A DNA stretch of 64,000 bases from Pithys albifrons albifrons (lineage: Eukaryota > Chordata > Aves > Passeriformes > Thamnophilidae). The notes under the pieces were generated by a model, which was not told the origin of the DNA, ran no database searches, and saw only the letters and a program-made list of their open reading frames with translations. The position numbers and the translations under genes were made by a program. Location: contig NC_092460.1 of NCBI RefSeq assembly GCF_047495875.1, forward strand, positions 42,016,073 through 42,080,072, given 5' to 3'. Shown here one piece after another: positions 34,648 through 47,500 of the stretch; positions within the stretch are counted from its first letter, which is position 1; each line of letters opens with the position of its first letter.

Positions 34648-36411
34648 CAACGAAAAGTTGCACTTTGCGAGATGAGCTTCCCCTAAGGAACAAAGTTGCT
34701 TTTCACCGAGAAAGAAAGCTCCAGACCTGCATTCTCGAATGCATATGATTCACTTATCAAAGCCATAAAAAATATATGTCCTTATGCATTCTGTCTTGCA
34801 AGAATCAGCTGATTCTCTTGATAGCAACGAAAAGTTGCGCTTTGCGAGATGAGCTTCCCCTAAGGAACATGGTTGCTTTTCACCGAGAAAGAAAGATCCA
34901 GTCCTGGATTCTCAGATGCATATGAGAATCTTTCTAAAGCCATAAGAAATATGTGTCCTGATACATTCTTTCTGGCAGGAATCGACTGTTTCACTTGTTA
35001 GCAGAAAAATGCTACTCTTTGCGAGCTGAACTTCCCCTAAGGAATAACTGTGCTTTCCATCCAGAAAGAGAGCTTTAGTCCTGGATTCTCTAATGCATGT
35101 GATTCACTAACAAGAGCCATAAGAATACTGTGTCCTGATGCCTTCTGTCTGATAGGAATCGACTCTTTCACTTAGCAAATCAAAGTTGCACTTTGCTATT
35201 GAGCTACCCGTAAAGAAACAACAGTGCTTTGCACCATGAAAGCAAGCGCCAGCCCTGGAGTTTTAGATGCATATGATTTACTTTCCAAAACCATAAGAAA
35301 TATGTGCCCTGATGTCTCCTGTCTGTCAGAAATCAAGAGTTTCACGTGTTAGAAGAGCAAAGGTGCACTTTGCGATAAGAGCTTCCCGTACGTAACAACT
35401 GTGTTTTTCACCAAGAAAGAAAGCTCCAGACCTGCATTCTCGAATGCATATGATTCACTTATCAAAGCCATAAGAAATGTGTGTCCTTATGCCTTCTGTC
35501 TTGCAAGAATCAACTGTTTCTCTTGTTATCAACGAAAAGTTGCACTTTGCGAGATGAGCTTCCCCTAAGGAACAAAGTTGTTTTTCACCGAGAAAGAAAG
35601 CTCCAGACCTGCATTCTCGAATGCATATGATTCACTTATCAAAGCCATAAAAAATATATGTCCTTATGCATTCTGTCTTGCAAGAATCAGCTGATTCTCT
35701 TGATAGCAACGAAGAGTTGCGCTTTGCGAGATGAGCTTCCCCTAAGGAACATGGTTGCTTTTCACCGAGAAAGAAAGATCCAGTCCTGGATTCTCAGATG
35801 CATATGAGAATCTTTCTAAAGCCATAAGAAATATGTGTCCTGATACATTCTTTCTGGCAGGAATCGACTGTTTCACTTGTTAGCAGAAAAATGCTACTCT
35901 TTGCGAGCTGAACTTCCCCTAAGGAATAACTGTGCTTTGCATCCAGAAAGAGAGCTCCAGTCCTGGATTCTCTAATGCATGTGATTCACTAACAAGAGCC
36001 ATAAGAATACTGTGTCCTGATGCCTTCTGTCTGATAGGAATCGACTCTTTCACTTAGCAAATCAAAGTTGCACTTTGCTCGTTGACCTTCCCCTAAGGAA
36101 CAACAGTGCTTTGCACAGTGAAAGCAAGCTCCAGCTCTGGAGTTTTAGATGCATATGATTTACTTTCCAAAACCATAAGAAATATGTGCCCTGATGTCTC
36201 CTGTCTGTCAGAAATCAAGAGTTTCACATGTTAGAAGAGCAAAGGTGCACTTTGCGATAAGAGCTTCCCGTACGTAACAACTGTGTTTTTCACCAAGAAA
36301 GAAAGCTCCAGACCTGCATTCTCGAATGCATATGATTCACTTATCAAAGCCATAAGAAATGTGTGTCCTTATGCCTTCTGTCTTGCAAGAATCAACTGTT
36401 TCTCTTGTTAT
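34648..36411 (+). repeat. S1 (fused) plus S2-like double pentamer, first copy
   Basis: The S1 block 34648-35529 contains the fused monomer M4/M20. The S2-like block 35530-36411 is marked by gttgtttttcaccgag in its a monomer, cgaagagttgcg in b and tgctttgcatccag in c. The same pair, with the same markers, recurs at 40122-41885. Differences noticed are gagctaccc near 35211 versus gagcttccc, and cacatg near 36228 versus cacgtg. Confidence 0.88.
35176..35352 (+). repeat. Chimeric monomer M4/M20
   Basis: The monomer begins as M4 (caaatcaaag) and switches to M20 after ctttgc (tattgagc, taaagaaacaac, agcgcc). It has the agcgcc variant that marks M20 near 8027, 20754, 38960 and 58217, so M20 is a better donor than M10. 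The same fusion occurs at 40650-40826. Confidence 0.85.
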
Positions 36412-39400
36412 CAACGAAAAGTTGCACTTTGCGAGATGAGCTTCCCCTAAGGAACAAAGTTGCTTTTCACCGAGAAAGAAAGCTCCAGACCTGCATTCTC
36501 GAATGCATATGATTCACTTATCGAAGCCATAAAAAATATATGTCCTTATGCATTCTGTCTTGCAAGAATCAGCTGATTCTCTTGATAGCAACGAAAAGTT
36601 GCGCTTTGCGAGATGAGCTTCCCCTAAGGAACATGGTTGCTTTTCACCGAGAAAGAAAGATCCAGTCCTGGATTCTCAGATGCATATGAGAATCTTTCTA
36701 AAGCCATAAGAAATATGTGTCCTGATACATTCTTTCTGGCAGGAATCGACTGTTTCACTTGTTAGCAGAAAAATGCTACTCTTTGCGAGCTGAACTTCCC
36801 CTAAGGAATAACTGTGCTTTCCATCCAGAAAGAGAGCTCCAGTCCTGGATTCTCTAATGCATGTGATTCACTAACAAGAGCCATAAGAATACTGTGTCCT
36901 GATGCCTTCTGTCTGACAGGAATCGACTGTTTCACTTGTTAGCAAAGCAAAGTTGCACTTTGCTCGTTGAGCTTCCCCTAAGGAACAACAGTGCTTTGCA
37001 TCCAGAAAGAGAGCTCCAGTCCTGGATTCTCTGATGCATGTGATTCACTAACCAGAGCCATAAGAATACTGTGTCCTGATGCCTTCTGTCTGACAGGAAT
37101 CGACTGTTTCACTTGTTAGCAAAGCAGAGTTGCACTTTGCTATTGAGCTTCCCGTAAAGAAACAACAGTGCTTTGCACCATGAAAGCAAGCTCCAGCCCT
37201 GGAGTTTTAGATGCATATGATTTACTTTCCAAAACCATAAGAAATATGTGCCCTGATGTCTCCTGTCTGTCAGAAATCAAGAGTTTCACGTGTTAGAAGA
37301 GCAAAGGTGCACTTTGCGATAAGAGCTTCCCCTACGTAACAACTGTGTTTTTCACCAAGAAAGAAAGCTCCAGACCTGCATTCTCGAATGCATATGATTC
37401 ACTTATCAAAGCCATAAGAAATATGTGTCCTTATGCCTTCTGTCTTGCAAGAATCAACTGTTTCTCTTGTTATCAACGAAAAGTTGCACTTTGCGAGATG
37501 AGCTTCCCCTAAGGAACAAAGTTGTTTTTCACGGAGAAAGAAAGATCCAGGCCTGGATTCTCAGATGCATATTATTCACTTATCAAAGCCATAAGAAATG
37601 TGTGTCCTTATGCCTTCTGTCTTACAAGAATCAGCTGTTTCTCTTGTTAGCAACGAAAAGTTGCACTTTGCGAGATGAGCTTCCCCTAAGGAACAACGCT
37701 GTTTCTCACCGAGAAAGAAAGATCCAGTCCTGGATTCACAGATGGATATGAGAATCTTTCTAACGCCATAAGAAATGTGTGTCCTGATACATTCTTTCTG
37801 TCAGGAATCGACTGTTTCACTTGTTAGCAGAAAAATGCTACTCTTTGCGAGCTGAACTTCCCGTATGGAACAACAGTGCTTTGCATCCAGAATGAGAGCT
37901 CCAGTCCTGGATTCTCTGATGCATGTGATTCACTAGCCAGAGCCATAACAATACTGTGTCCTGATGCTTTCTGTCTGACAGGAATCGACTGTTTCACTTG
38001 TTAGCAAAGCAAAGTTGCACTTTGCTCGTTGAGCTTCCCCTAAAGAACAATTGTGCTTTTCACCGTGAAAGCAAGCTCCAGCCCTGGAGTTTTAGATGCA
38101 TATGATTTACTTTCCAAAACCATAACAAATATATGCCCTGATGTCTCCTGTCCGTCAGAAATCCAGAGTTCACGTGTTAGAAGAGCAAAGGTGCACTTTG
38201 CGATAGGAGCTTCCCGTACGTAACAACTGTGTTTTTCACCAAGAAAGAAAGCTCCAGACCTGCATTCTCGAATGCATATGATTCACTTATCGAAGCCATA
38301 AGAAATGTGTGTCCTTATGCTTTCTGTCTTGCAAGAATCAGCTGTTTCTCTTGTTAGCAACGAAAAGTTGTACTTTGCGAGATGAGCTTCCCTTAAGGAA
38401 CAAAGTTGTTTTTCACGGAGAAAGAAAGATCCAGGCCTGGATTCTCAGATGCATATTATTCACTTATCAAAGCCATAAGAAATGTGTGTCCTTATGCCTT
38501 CTGTCTTACAAGAATCAGCTGTTTCTCTTGTTAGCAACGAAAAGTTGCACTTTGCGAGATGAGCTTCCCCTAAGGACCAACGCTGTTTCTCACCGAGAAA
38601 GAAAGATCCAATCCTGGATTCTCAGATGTATATGAGAATCTTTCTAAAGCCATAAGAAATATGTGTCCTGATACATTCTTTCTGGCAGGAATCGACTGTT
38701 TCACTTGTTAGCAGAAAAATGCTACTCTTTGCGAGCTGAACTTCCCCTAAAGAACGAATGCGCTTTGCATCCAGAAGGAGGGCTCCAGTCCTGGATTCTC
38801 TGATGCATGTGATTCACTAACCAGAGCCATAAGAATACTGTGTCCTGATGCCTTCTTTCTGACAGGAATCGACTGTTTCACTTGTTAGCAAAGCAGAGTT
38901 GCACTTTGCTATTGAGCTTCCCGTAAAGAAACAACAGTGCTTTGCACCATGAAAGCAAGCGCCAGCCCTGGAGTTTTAGATGCATATGATTTACTTTCCA
39001 AAACCATAAGAAATATGTGCCCTGATGTCTCCTGTCTGTCAGAAATCAAGAGTTTCACGTGTTAGAAGAGCAAAGGTGCACTTTGCGATAAGAGCTTCGC
39101 GTACGTAACTGTGTTTTTCACCAAGAAAGAAAGCTCCAGACCAGCATTCTCGAATGCATATGATTCACTTGTCAAAGCCATAAGAAATGTGTGTCCTTAT
39201 GCCTTCTGTCTTGCAAGAATCAACTGTTTCTCTTGTTATCAACGAAAAGTTGCACTTTGCGAGATGAGCTTCCCCTAAGGAACAAAGTTGCTTTTCACCG
39301 AGAAAGAAAGCTCCAGACCTGCATTCTCGAATGCATATGATTCACTTATCAAAGCCATAAAAAATATATGTCCTTATGCATTCTGTCTTGCAAGAATCAG

Positions 39401-41885
39401 CTGATTCTCTTGATAGCAACGAAAAGTTGCGCTTTGCGAGATGAGCTTCCCCTAAGGAACATGGTTGCTTTTCACCGAGAAAGAAAGATCCAGTCCTGGA
39501 TTCTCAGATGCATATGAGAATCTTTCTAAAGCCATAAGAAATATGTGTCCTGATACATTCTTTCTGGCAGGAATCGACTGTTTCACTTGTTAGCAGAAAA
39601 ATGCTACTCTTTGCGAGCTGAACTTCCCCTAAGGAATAACTGTGCTTTCCATCCAGAAAGAGAGCTCCAGTCCTGGATTCTCTAATGCATGTGATTCACT
39701 AACAAGAGCCATAAGAATACTGTGTCCTGATGCCTTCTGTCTGATAGGAATCGACTCTTTCACTTAGCAAATCAAAGTTGCACTTTGCTCGTTGACCTTC
39801 CCCTAAGGAACAACAGTGCTTTGCACAGTGAAAGCAAGCTCCAGCTCTGGAGTTTTAGATGCATATGATTTACTTTCCAAAACCATAAGAAATATGTGCC
39901 CTGATGTCTCCTGTCTGTCAGAAATCAAGAGTTTCACGTGTTAGAAGAGCAAAGGTGCACTTTGCGATAAGAGCTTCCCGTACGTAACAACTGTGTTTTT
40001 CACCAAGAAAGAAAGCTCCAGACCTGCATTCTCGAATGCATATGATTCACTTATCAAAGCCATAAGAAATGTGTGTCCTTATGCCTTCTGTCTTGCAAGA
40101 ATCAACTGTTTCTCTTGTTATCAACGAAAAGTTGCACTTTGCGAGATGAGCTTCCCCTAAGGAACAAAGTTGCTTTTCACCGAGAAAGAAAGCTCCAGAC
40201 CTGCATTCTCGAATGCATATGATTCACTTATCAAAGCCATAAAAAATATATGTCCTTATGCATTCTGTCTTGCAAGAATCAGCTGATTCTCTTGATAGCA
40301 ACGAAAAGTTGCGCTTTGCGAGATGAGCTTCCCCTAAGGAACATGGTTGCTTTTCACCGAGAAAGAAAGATCCAGTCCTGGATTCTCAGATGCATATGAG
40401 AATCTTTCTAAAGCCATAAGAAATATGTGTCCTGATACATTCTTTCTGGCAGGAATCGACTGTTTCACTTGTTAGCAGAAAAATGCTACTCTTTGCGAGC
40501 TGAACTTCCCCTAAGGAATAACTGTGCTTTCCATCCAGAAAGAGAGCTTTAGTCCTGGATTCTCTAATGCATGTGATTCACTAACAAGAGCCATAAGAAT
40601 ACTGTGTCCTGATGCCTTCTGTCTGATAGGAATCGACTCTTTCACTTAGCAAATCAAAGTTGCACTTTGCTATTGAGCTTCCCGTAAAGAAACAACAGTG
40701 CTTTGCACCATGAAAGCAAGCGCCAGCCCTGGAGTTTTAGATGCATATGATTTACTTTCCAAAACCATAAGAAATATGTGCCCTGATGTCTCCTGTCTGT
40801 CAGAAATCAAGAGTTTCACGTGTTAGAAGAGCAAAGGTGCACTTTGCGATAAGAGCTTCCCGTACGTAACAACTGTGTTTTTCACCAAGAAAGAAAGCTC
40901 CAGACCTGCATTCTCGAATGCATATGATTCACTTATCAAAGCCATAAGAAATGTGTGTCCTTATGCCTTCTGTCTTGCAAGAATCAACTGTTTCTCTTGT
41001 TATCAACGAAAAGTTGCACTTTGCGAGATGAGCTTCCCCTAAGGAACAAAGTTGTTTTTCACCGAGAAAGAAAGCTCCAGACCTGCATTCTCGAATGCAT
41101 ATGATTCACTTATCAAAGCCATAAAAAATATATGTCCTTATGCATTCTGTCTTGCAAGAATCAGCTGATTCTCTTGATAGCAACGAAGAGTTGCGCTTTG
41201 CGAGATGAGCTTCCCCTAAGGAACATGGTTGCTTTTCACCGAGAAAGAAAGATCCAGTCCTGGATTCTCAGATGCATATGAGAATCTTTCTAAAGCCATA
41301 AGAAATATGTGTCCTGATACATTCTTTCTGGCAGGAATCGACTGTTTCACTTGTTAGCAGAAAAATGCTACTCTTTGCGAGCTGAACTTCCCCTAAGGAA
41401 TAACTGTGCTTTGCATCCAGAAAGAGAGCTCCAGTCCTGGATTCTCTAATGCATGTGATTCACTAACAAGAGCCATAAGAATACTGTGTCCTGATGCCTT
41501 CTGTCTGATAGGAATCGACTCTTTCACTTAGCAAATCAAAGTTGCACTTTGCTCGTTGACCTTCCCCTAAGGAACAACAGTGCTTTGCACAGTGAAAGCA
41601 AGCTCCAGCTCTGGAGTTTTAGATGCATATGATTTACTTTCCAAAACCATAAGAAATATGTGCCCTGATGTCTCCTGTCTGTCAGAAATCAAGAGTTTCA
41701 CGTGTTAGAAGAGCAAAGGTGCACTTTGCGATAAGAGCTTCCCGTACGTAACAACTGTGTTTTTCACCAAGAAAGAAAGCTCCAGACCTGCATTCTCGAA
41801 TGCATATGATTCACTTATCAAAGCCATAAGAAATGTGTGTCCTTATGCCTTCTGTCTTGCAAGAATCAACTGTTTCTCTTGTTAT
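36412..41885 (+). repeat. 31-mer HOR variant, unit 9
   Basis: Blocks are H 36412, A 37474, B 38358, S2 39240, S1 with M4/M20 fusion 40122, S2-like 41004, total 5,474 bp. B is 882 bp because three bases are missing at gtacgtaactgtg near 39105. The segment from 40122 repeats that from 34648 at a 5,474-bp spacing, including the rare tcgaagccataaaa in the next a monomer (36523 and 41996). Confidence 0.9.
40122..41885 (+). repeat. S1 (fused) plus S2-like double pentamer, second copy
   Basis: This is a second copy of the arrangement at 34648-36411. The M4/M20 fusion is at 40650-40826, and the cgaagag and tgctttgcatccag markers lie in the following block. It supports local duplication of a variant HOR and argues against independent recurrence of the fusion. 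Confidence 0.87.
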
Positions 41886-44536
41886 CAACGAAAAGTTGCA
41901 CTTTGCGAGATGAGCTTCCCCTAAGGAACAAAGTTGCTTTTCACCGAGAAAGAAAGCTCCAGACCTGCATTCTCGAATGCATATGATTCACTTATCGAAG
42001 CCATAAAAAATATATGTCCTTATGCATTCTGTCTTGCAAGAATCAGCTGATTCTCTTGATAGCAACGAAAAGTTGCGCTTTGCGAGATGAGCTTCCCCTA
42101 AGGAACATGGTTGCTTTTCACCGAGAAAGAAAGATCCAGTCCTGGATTCTCAGATGCATATGAGAATCTTTCTAAAGCCATAGGAAATATGTGTCCTGAT
42201 ACATTCTTTCTGGCAGGAATCGACTGTTTCACTTGTTAGCAGAAAAATGCTACTCTTTGCGAGCTGAACTTCCCCTAAGGAATAACTGCGCTTTCCATCC
42301 AGAAAGAGAGCTCCAGTCCTGGATTCTCTAATGCATGTGATTCACTAACAAGAGCCATAAGAATACTGTGTCCTGATGCCTTCTGTCTGACAGGAATCGA
42401 CTGTTTCACTTGTTAGCAAAGCAAAGTTGCACTTTGCTCGTTGAGCTTCCCCTAAGGAACAACAGTGCTTTGCATCCAGAAAGAGAGCTCCAGTCCTGGA
42501 TTCTCTGATGCATGTGATTCACTAACCAGAGCCATAAGAATACTGTGTCCTGATGCCTTCTGTCTGACAGGAATCGACTGTTTCACTTGTTAGCAAAGCA
42601 GAGTTGCACTTTGCTATTGAGCTTCCCGTATAGAAACAACAGTGCTTTGCACCATGAAACAAGCTCCAGCCCTGGAGTTTTAGATGCATATGATTTACTT
42701 TCCAAAACCATAAGAAATATGTGCCCTGATGTCTCCTGTCTGTCAGAAATCAAGAGTTTCACGTGTTAGAAGAGCAAAGGTGCACTTTGCGATAAGAGCT
42801 TCCCGTACGTAACAACTGTGTTTTTCACCAAGAAAGAAAGCTCCAGACCTGCATTCTCGAATGCATATGATTCACTTATCAAAGCCATAAGAAATATGTG
42901 TCCTTATGCCTTCTGTCTTGCAAGAATCAACTGTTTCTCTTGTTATCAACGAAAAGTTGCACTTTGCGAGATGAGCTTCCCCTAAGGAACAACGCTGTTT
43001 CTCACCGAGAAAGAAAGATCCAGTCCTGGATTCTCAGATGGATATGAGAATCTTTCTAAAGCCATAAGAAATGTGTGTCCTGATACATTCTTTCTGTCAG
43101 GAATCGACTGTTTCACTTGTTAGCAGAAAAATGCTACTCTTTGCGAGCTGAACTTCCCGTATGGAACAACAGTGCTTTGCATCCAGAATGAGAGCTCCAG
43201 TCCTGGATTCTCTGATGCATGTGATTCACTAGCCAGAGCCATAACAATACTGTGTCCTGATGCTTTCTGTCTGACAGGAATCGACTGTTTCACTTGTTAG
43301 CAAAGCAAAGTTGCACTTTGCTCGTTGACCTTCCCCTAAAGAACAATTGTGCTTTGCACCATGAAAGCAAGCTCCAGCCCTGGAGTTTTAGATGCATATG
43401 ATTTACTTTCCAAAACCATAAGAAATATGTGCCCTGATGTCTCCTGTCTGTCAGAAATCAAGAGTTTCACGTGTTAGAAGAGCAAAGGTGCACTTTGCGA
43501 TAAGAGCTTCGCGTACGTAACAACTGTGTTTTTCACCAAGAAAGAAAGCTCCAGACCTGCATTCTCGAATGCATATGATTCACTTATCAAAGCCATAAGA
43601 AATGTGTGTCCTTATGCCTTCTGTCTTGCAAGAATCAACTGTTTCTCTTGTTATCAACGAAAAGTTGCACTTTGCGAGATGAGCTTCCCCTAAGGAACAA
43701 AGTTGCTTTTCACCGAGAAAGAAAGCTCCAGACCTGCATTCTCGAATGCATATGATTCACTTATCAAAGCCATAAAAAATATATGTCCTTATGCATTCTG
43801 TCTTGCAAGAATCAGCTGATTCTCTTGATAGCAACGAAGAGTTGCGCTTTGCGAGATGAGCTTCCCCTAAGGAACATGGTTGCTTTTCACCGAGAAAGAA
43901 AGATCCAGTCCTGGATTCTCAGATGCATATGAGAATCTTTCTAAAGCCATAAGAAATATGTGTCCTGATACATTCTTTCTGGCAGGAATCGACTGTTTCA
44001 CTTGTTAGCAGAAAAATGCTACTCTTTGCGAGCTGAACTTCCCCTAAGGAATAACTGTGCTTTCCATCCAGAAAGAGAGCTTTAGTCCTGGATTCTCTAA
44101 TGCATGTGATTCACTAACAAGAGCCATAAGAATACTGTGTCCTGATGCCTTCTGTCTGATAGGAATCGACTCTTTCACTTAGCAAATCAAAGTTGCACTT
44201 TGCTCGTTGACCTTCCCCTAAGGAACAACAGTGCTTTGCACAGTGAAAGCAAGCTCCAGCTCTGGAGTTTTAGATGCATATGATTTACTTTCCAAAACCA
44301 TAAGAAATATGTGCCCTGATGTCTCCTGTCTGTCAGAAATCAAGAGTTTCACGTGTTAGAAGAGCAAAGGTGCACTTTGCGATAAGAGCTTCCCGTACGT
44401 AACAACTGTGTTTTTCACCAAGAAAGAAAGCTCCAGACCTGCATTCTCGAATGCATATGATTCACTTATCAAAGCCATAAGAAATGTGTGTCCTTATGCC
44501 TTCTGTCTTGCAAGAATCAACTGTTTCTCTTGTTAT
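41886..44536 (+). repeat. 15-mer contracted HOR variant, unit 10
   Basis: Blocks are H 41886-42946 (1,061 bp, one base lost in M10 at atgaaacaagc near 42655), a four-monomer A/B fusion 42947-43654, and S1 43655-44536, total 2,651 bp. It is the shortest unit in the window. M10 also has gtatagaaac where others have gtaaagaaac. Confidence 0.9.
42947..43654 (+). repeat. A/B fusion tetramer with chimeric M15/M20
   Basis: The order is M13 (42947-43123), M14 (43124-43300), a chimera (43301-43477) and M21 (43478-43654, gcttcgcgtacg). The chimera starts like M15 (caaagcaaagttg, taaagaacaattg) and ends like M20 (ctttgcaccatg onward, sequence ending tttcacgtgttag). It reads gttgacc where M15 normally has gttgagc, a base otherwise seen in M4 and M25. 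M12 is absent, as at 19444. Confidence 0.86.
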
Positions 44537-47500
44537 CAACGAAAAGTTGCACTTTGCGAGATGAGCTTCCCCTAAGGAACAAAGTTGCTTTTCACCGAGA
44601 AAGAAAGCTCCAGACCTGCATTCTCGAATGCATATGATTCACTTATCAAAGCCATAAAAAATATATGTCCTTATGCATTCTGTCTTGCAAGAATCAGCCG
44701 ATTCTCTTGATAGCAACGAAAAGTTGCGCTTTGCGAGATGAGCTTCCCCTAAGGAACATGGTTGCTTTTCACCGAGAAAGAAAGATCCAGTCCTGGATTC
44801 TCAGATGCATATGAGAATCTTTCTAAAGCCATAAGAAATATGTGTCCTGATACATTCTTTCTGGCAGGAATCGACTGTTTCACTTGTTAGCAGAAAAATG
44901 CTACTCTTTGCGAGCTGAACTTCCCCTAAAGAACGAATGCGCTTTGCATCCAGAAGGAGGGCTCCAGTCCTGGATTCTCTGATGCATGTGATTCACTAAC
45001 AAGAGCCATAAGAATACTGTGTCCTGATGCCTTCTGTCTGACAGGAATCGACTGTTTCACTTGTTAGCAAAGCAAAGTTGCACTTTGCTCGTTGAGCTTC
45101 CCCTAAGGAACAACAGTGCTTTGCATCCAGAAAGAGAGCTCCAGTCCTGGATTCTCTGATGCATGTGATTCACTAACCAGAGCCATAAGAATACTGTGTC
45201 CTGATGCCTTCTGTCTGACAGGAATCGACTGTTTCACTTGTTAGCAAAGCAGAGTTGCACTTTGCTATTGAGCTTCCCGTAAAGAAACAACAGTGCTTTG
45301 CACCATGAAAGCAAGCTCCAGCCCTGGAGTTTTAGATGCATATGATTTACTTTCCAAAACCATAAGAAATATGTGCCCTGATGTCTCCTGTCTGTCAGAA
45401 ATCAAGAGTTTCACGTGTTAGAAGAGCAAAGGTGCACTTTGCGATAAGAGCTTCCCGTACGTAACAACTGTGTTTTTCACCAAGAAAGAAAGCTCCAGAC
45501 CTGCATTCTCGAATGCATATGATTCACTTATCAAAGCCATAAGAAATATGTGTCCTTATGCCTTCTGTCTTGCAAGAATCAACTGTTTCTCTTGTTATCA
45601 ACGAAAAGTTGCACTTTGCGAGATGAGCTTCCCCTAAGGAACAAAGTTGTTTTTCACGGAGAAAGAAAGATCCAGGCCTGGATTCTCAGATGCATATTAT
45701 TCACTTATCAAAGCCATAAGAAATGTGTGTCCTTATGCCTTCTGTCTTACAAGAATCAGCTGTTTCTCTTGTTAGCAACGAAAAGTTGCACTTTGCGAGA
45801 TGAGCTTCCCCTAAGGAACAACGCTGTTTCTCACCGAGAAAGAAAGATCCAGTCCTGGATTCACAGATGGATATGAGAATCTTTCTAAAGCCATAAGAAA
45901 TGTGTGTCCTGATACATTCTTTCTGTCAGGAATCGACTGTTTCACTTGTTAGCAGAAAAATGCTACTCTTTGCGAGCTGAACTTCCCGTATGGAACAACA
46001 GTGCTTTGCATCCAGAATGAGAGCTCCAGTCCTGGATTCTCTGATGCATGTGATTCACTAGCCAGAGCCATAACAATACTGTGTCCTGATGCTTTCTGTC
46101 TGACAGGAATCGACTGTTTCACTTGTTAGCAAAGCAAAGTTGCACTTTGCTCGTTGAGCTTCCCCTAAAGAACAATTGTGCTTTTCACCGTGAAAGCAAG
46201 CTCCAGCCCTGGAGTTTTAGATGCATATGATTTACTTTCCAAAACCATAACAAATATATGCCCTGATGTCTCCTGTCCGTCAGAAATCCAGAGTTCACGT
46301 GTTAGAAGAGCAAAGGTGCACTTTGCGATAGGAGCTTCCCGTACGTAACAACTGTGTTTTTCACCAAGAAAGAAAGCTCCAGACCTGCACTCTCGAATGC
46401 ATATGATTCACTTATCGAAGCCATAAGAAATGTGTGTCCTTATGCTTTCTGTCTTGCAAGAATCAGCTGTTTCTCTTGTTAGCAACGAAAAGTTGTACTT
46501 TGCGAGATGAGCTTCCCTTAAGGAACAAAGTTGTTTTTCACGGAGAAAGAAAGATCCAGGCCTGGATTCTCAGATGCATATTATTCACTTATCAAAGCCA
46601 TAAGAAATGTGTGTCCTTATGCCTTCTGTCTTACAAGAATCAGCTGTTTCTCTTGTTAGCAACGAAAAGTTGCACTTTGCGAGATGAGCTTCCCCTAAGG
46701 ACCAACGCTGTTTCTCACCGAGAAAGAAAGATCCAATCCTGGATTCTCAGATGTATATGAGAATCTTTCTAAAGCCATAAGAAATATGTGTCCTGATACA
46801 TTCTTTCTGGCAGGAATCGACTGTTTCACTTGTTAGCAGAAAAATGCTACTCTTTGCGAGCTGAACTTCCCCTAAAGAACGAATGCGCTTTGCATCCAGA
46901 AGGAGGGCTCCAGTCCTGGATTCTCTGATGCATGTGATTCACTAACCAGAGCCATAAGAATACTGTGTCCTGATGCCTTCTGTCTGACAGGAATCGACTG
47001 TTTCACTTGTTAGCAAAGCAGAGTTGCACTTTGCTATTGAGCTTCCCGTAAAGAAACAACAGTGCTTTGCACCATGAAAGCAAGCTCCAGCCCTGGAGTT
47101 TTAGATGCATATGATTTACTTTCCAAAACCATAAGAAATATGTGCCCTGATGTCTCCTGTCTGTCAGAAATCAAGAGTTTCACGTGTTAGAAGAGCAAAG
47201 GTGCACTTTGCGATAAGAGCTTCGCGTACGTAACAACTGTGTTTTTCACCAAGAAAGAAAGCTCCAGACCTGCATTCTCGAATGCATATGATTCACTTAT
47301 CAAAGCCATAAGAAATGTGTGTCCTTATGCCTTCTGTCTTGCAAGAATCAACTGTTTCTCTTGTTATCAACGAAAAGTTGCACTTTGCGAGATGAGCTTC
47401 CCCTAAGGAACAAAGTTGCTTTTCACCGAGAAAGAAAGCTCCAGACCTGCATTCTCGAATGCATATGATTCACTTATCAAAGCCATAAAAAATATATGTC

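Larger units (their letters stand above)
30049..36411 (+). repeat. 36-mer expanded HOR variant, unit 8
   Basis: Blocks are H 30049, A 31111, B 31994 (ending in an M11-type e monomer), A 32879, B 33763, S1 34648 (with a fused fourth monomer), S2-like 35530, total 6,363 bp. The A+B decamer is present twice. S1 and the S2-like block come in reversed order compared with the canonical S2-S1. The first monomer has aaggttgc and agctttccc near 30080, where other copies have aaagttgc and agcttcccc. Confidence 0.9.

Noticed and set aside
42587..42769. 60-codon open frame
   Set aside because: It is created by a one-base deletion in M10 near 42655. It covers one monomer and has no other coding evidence.
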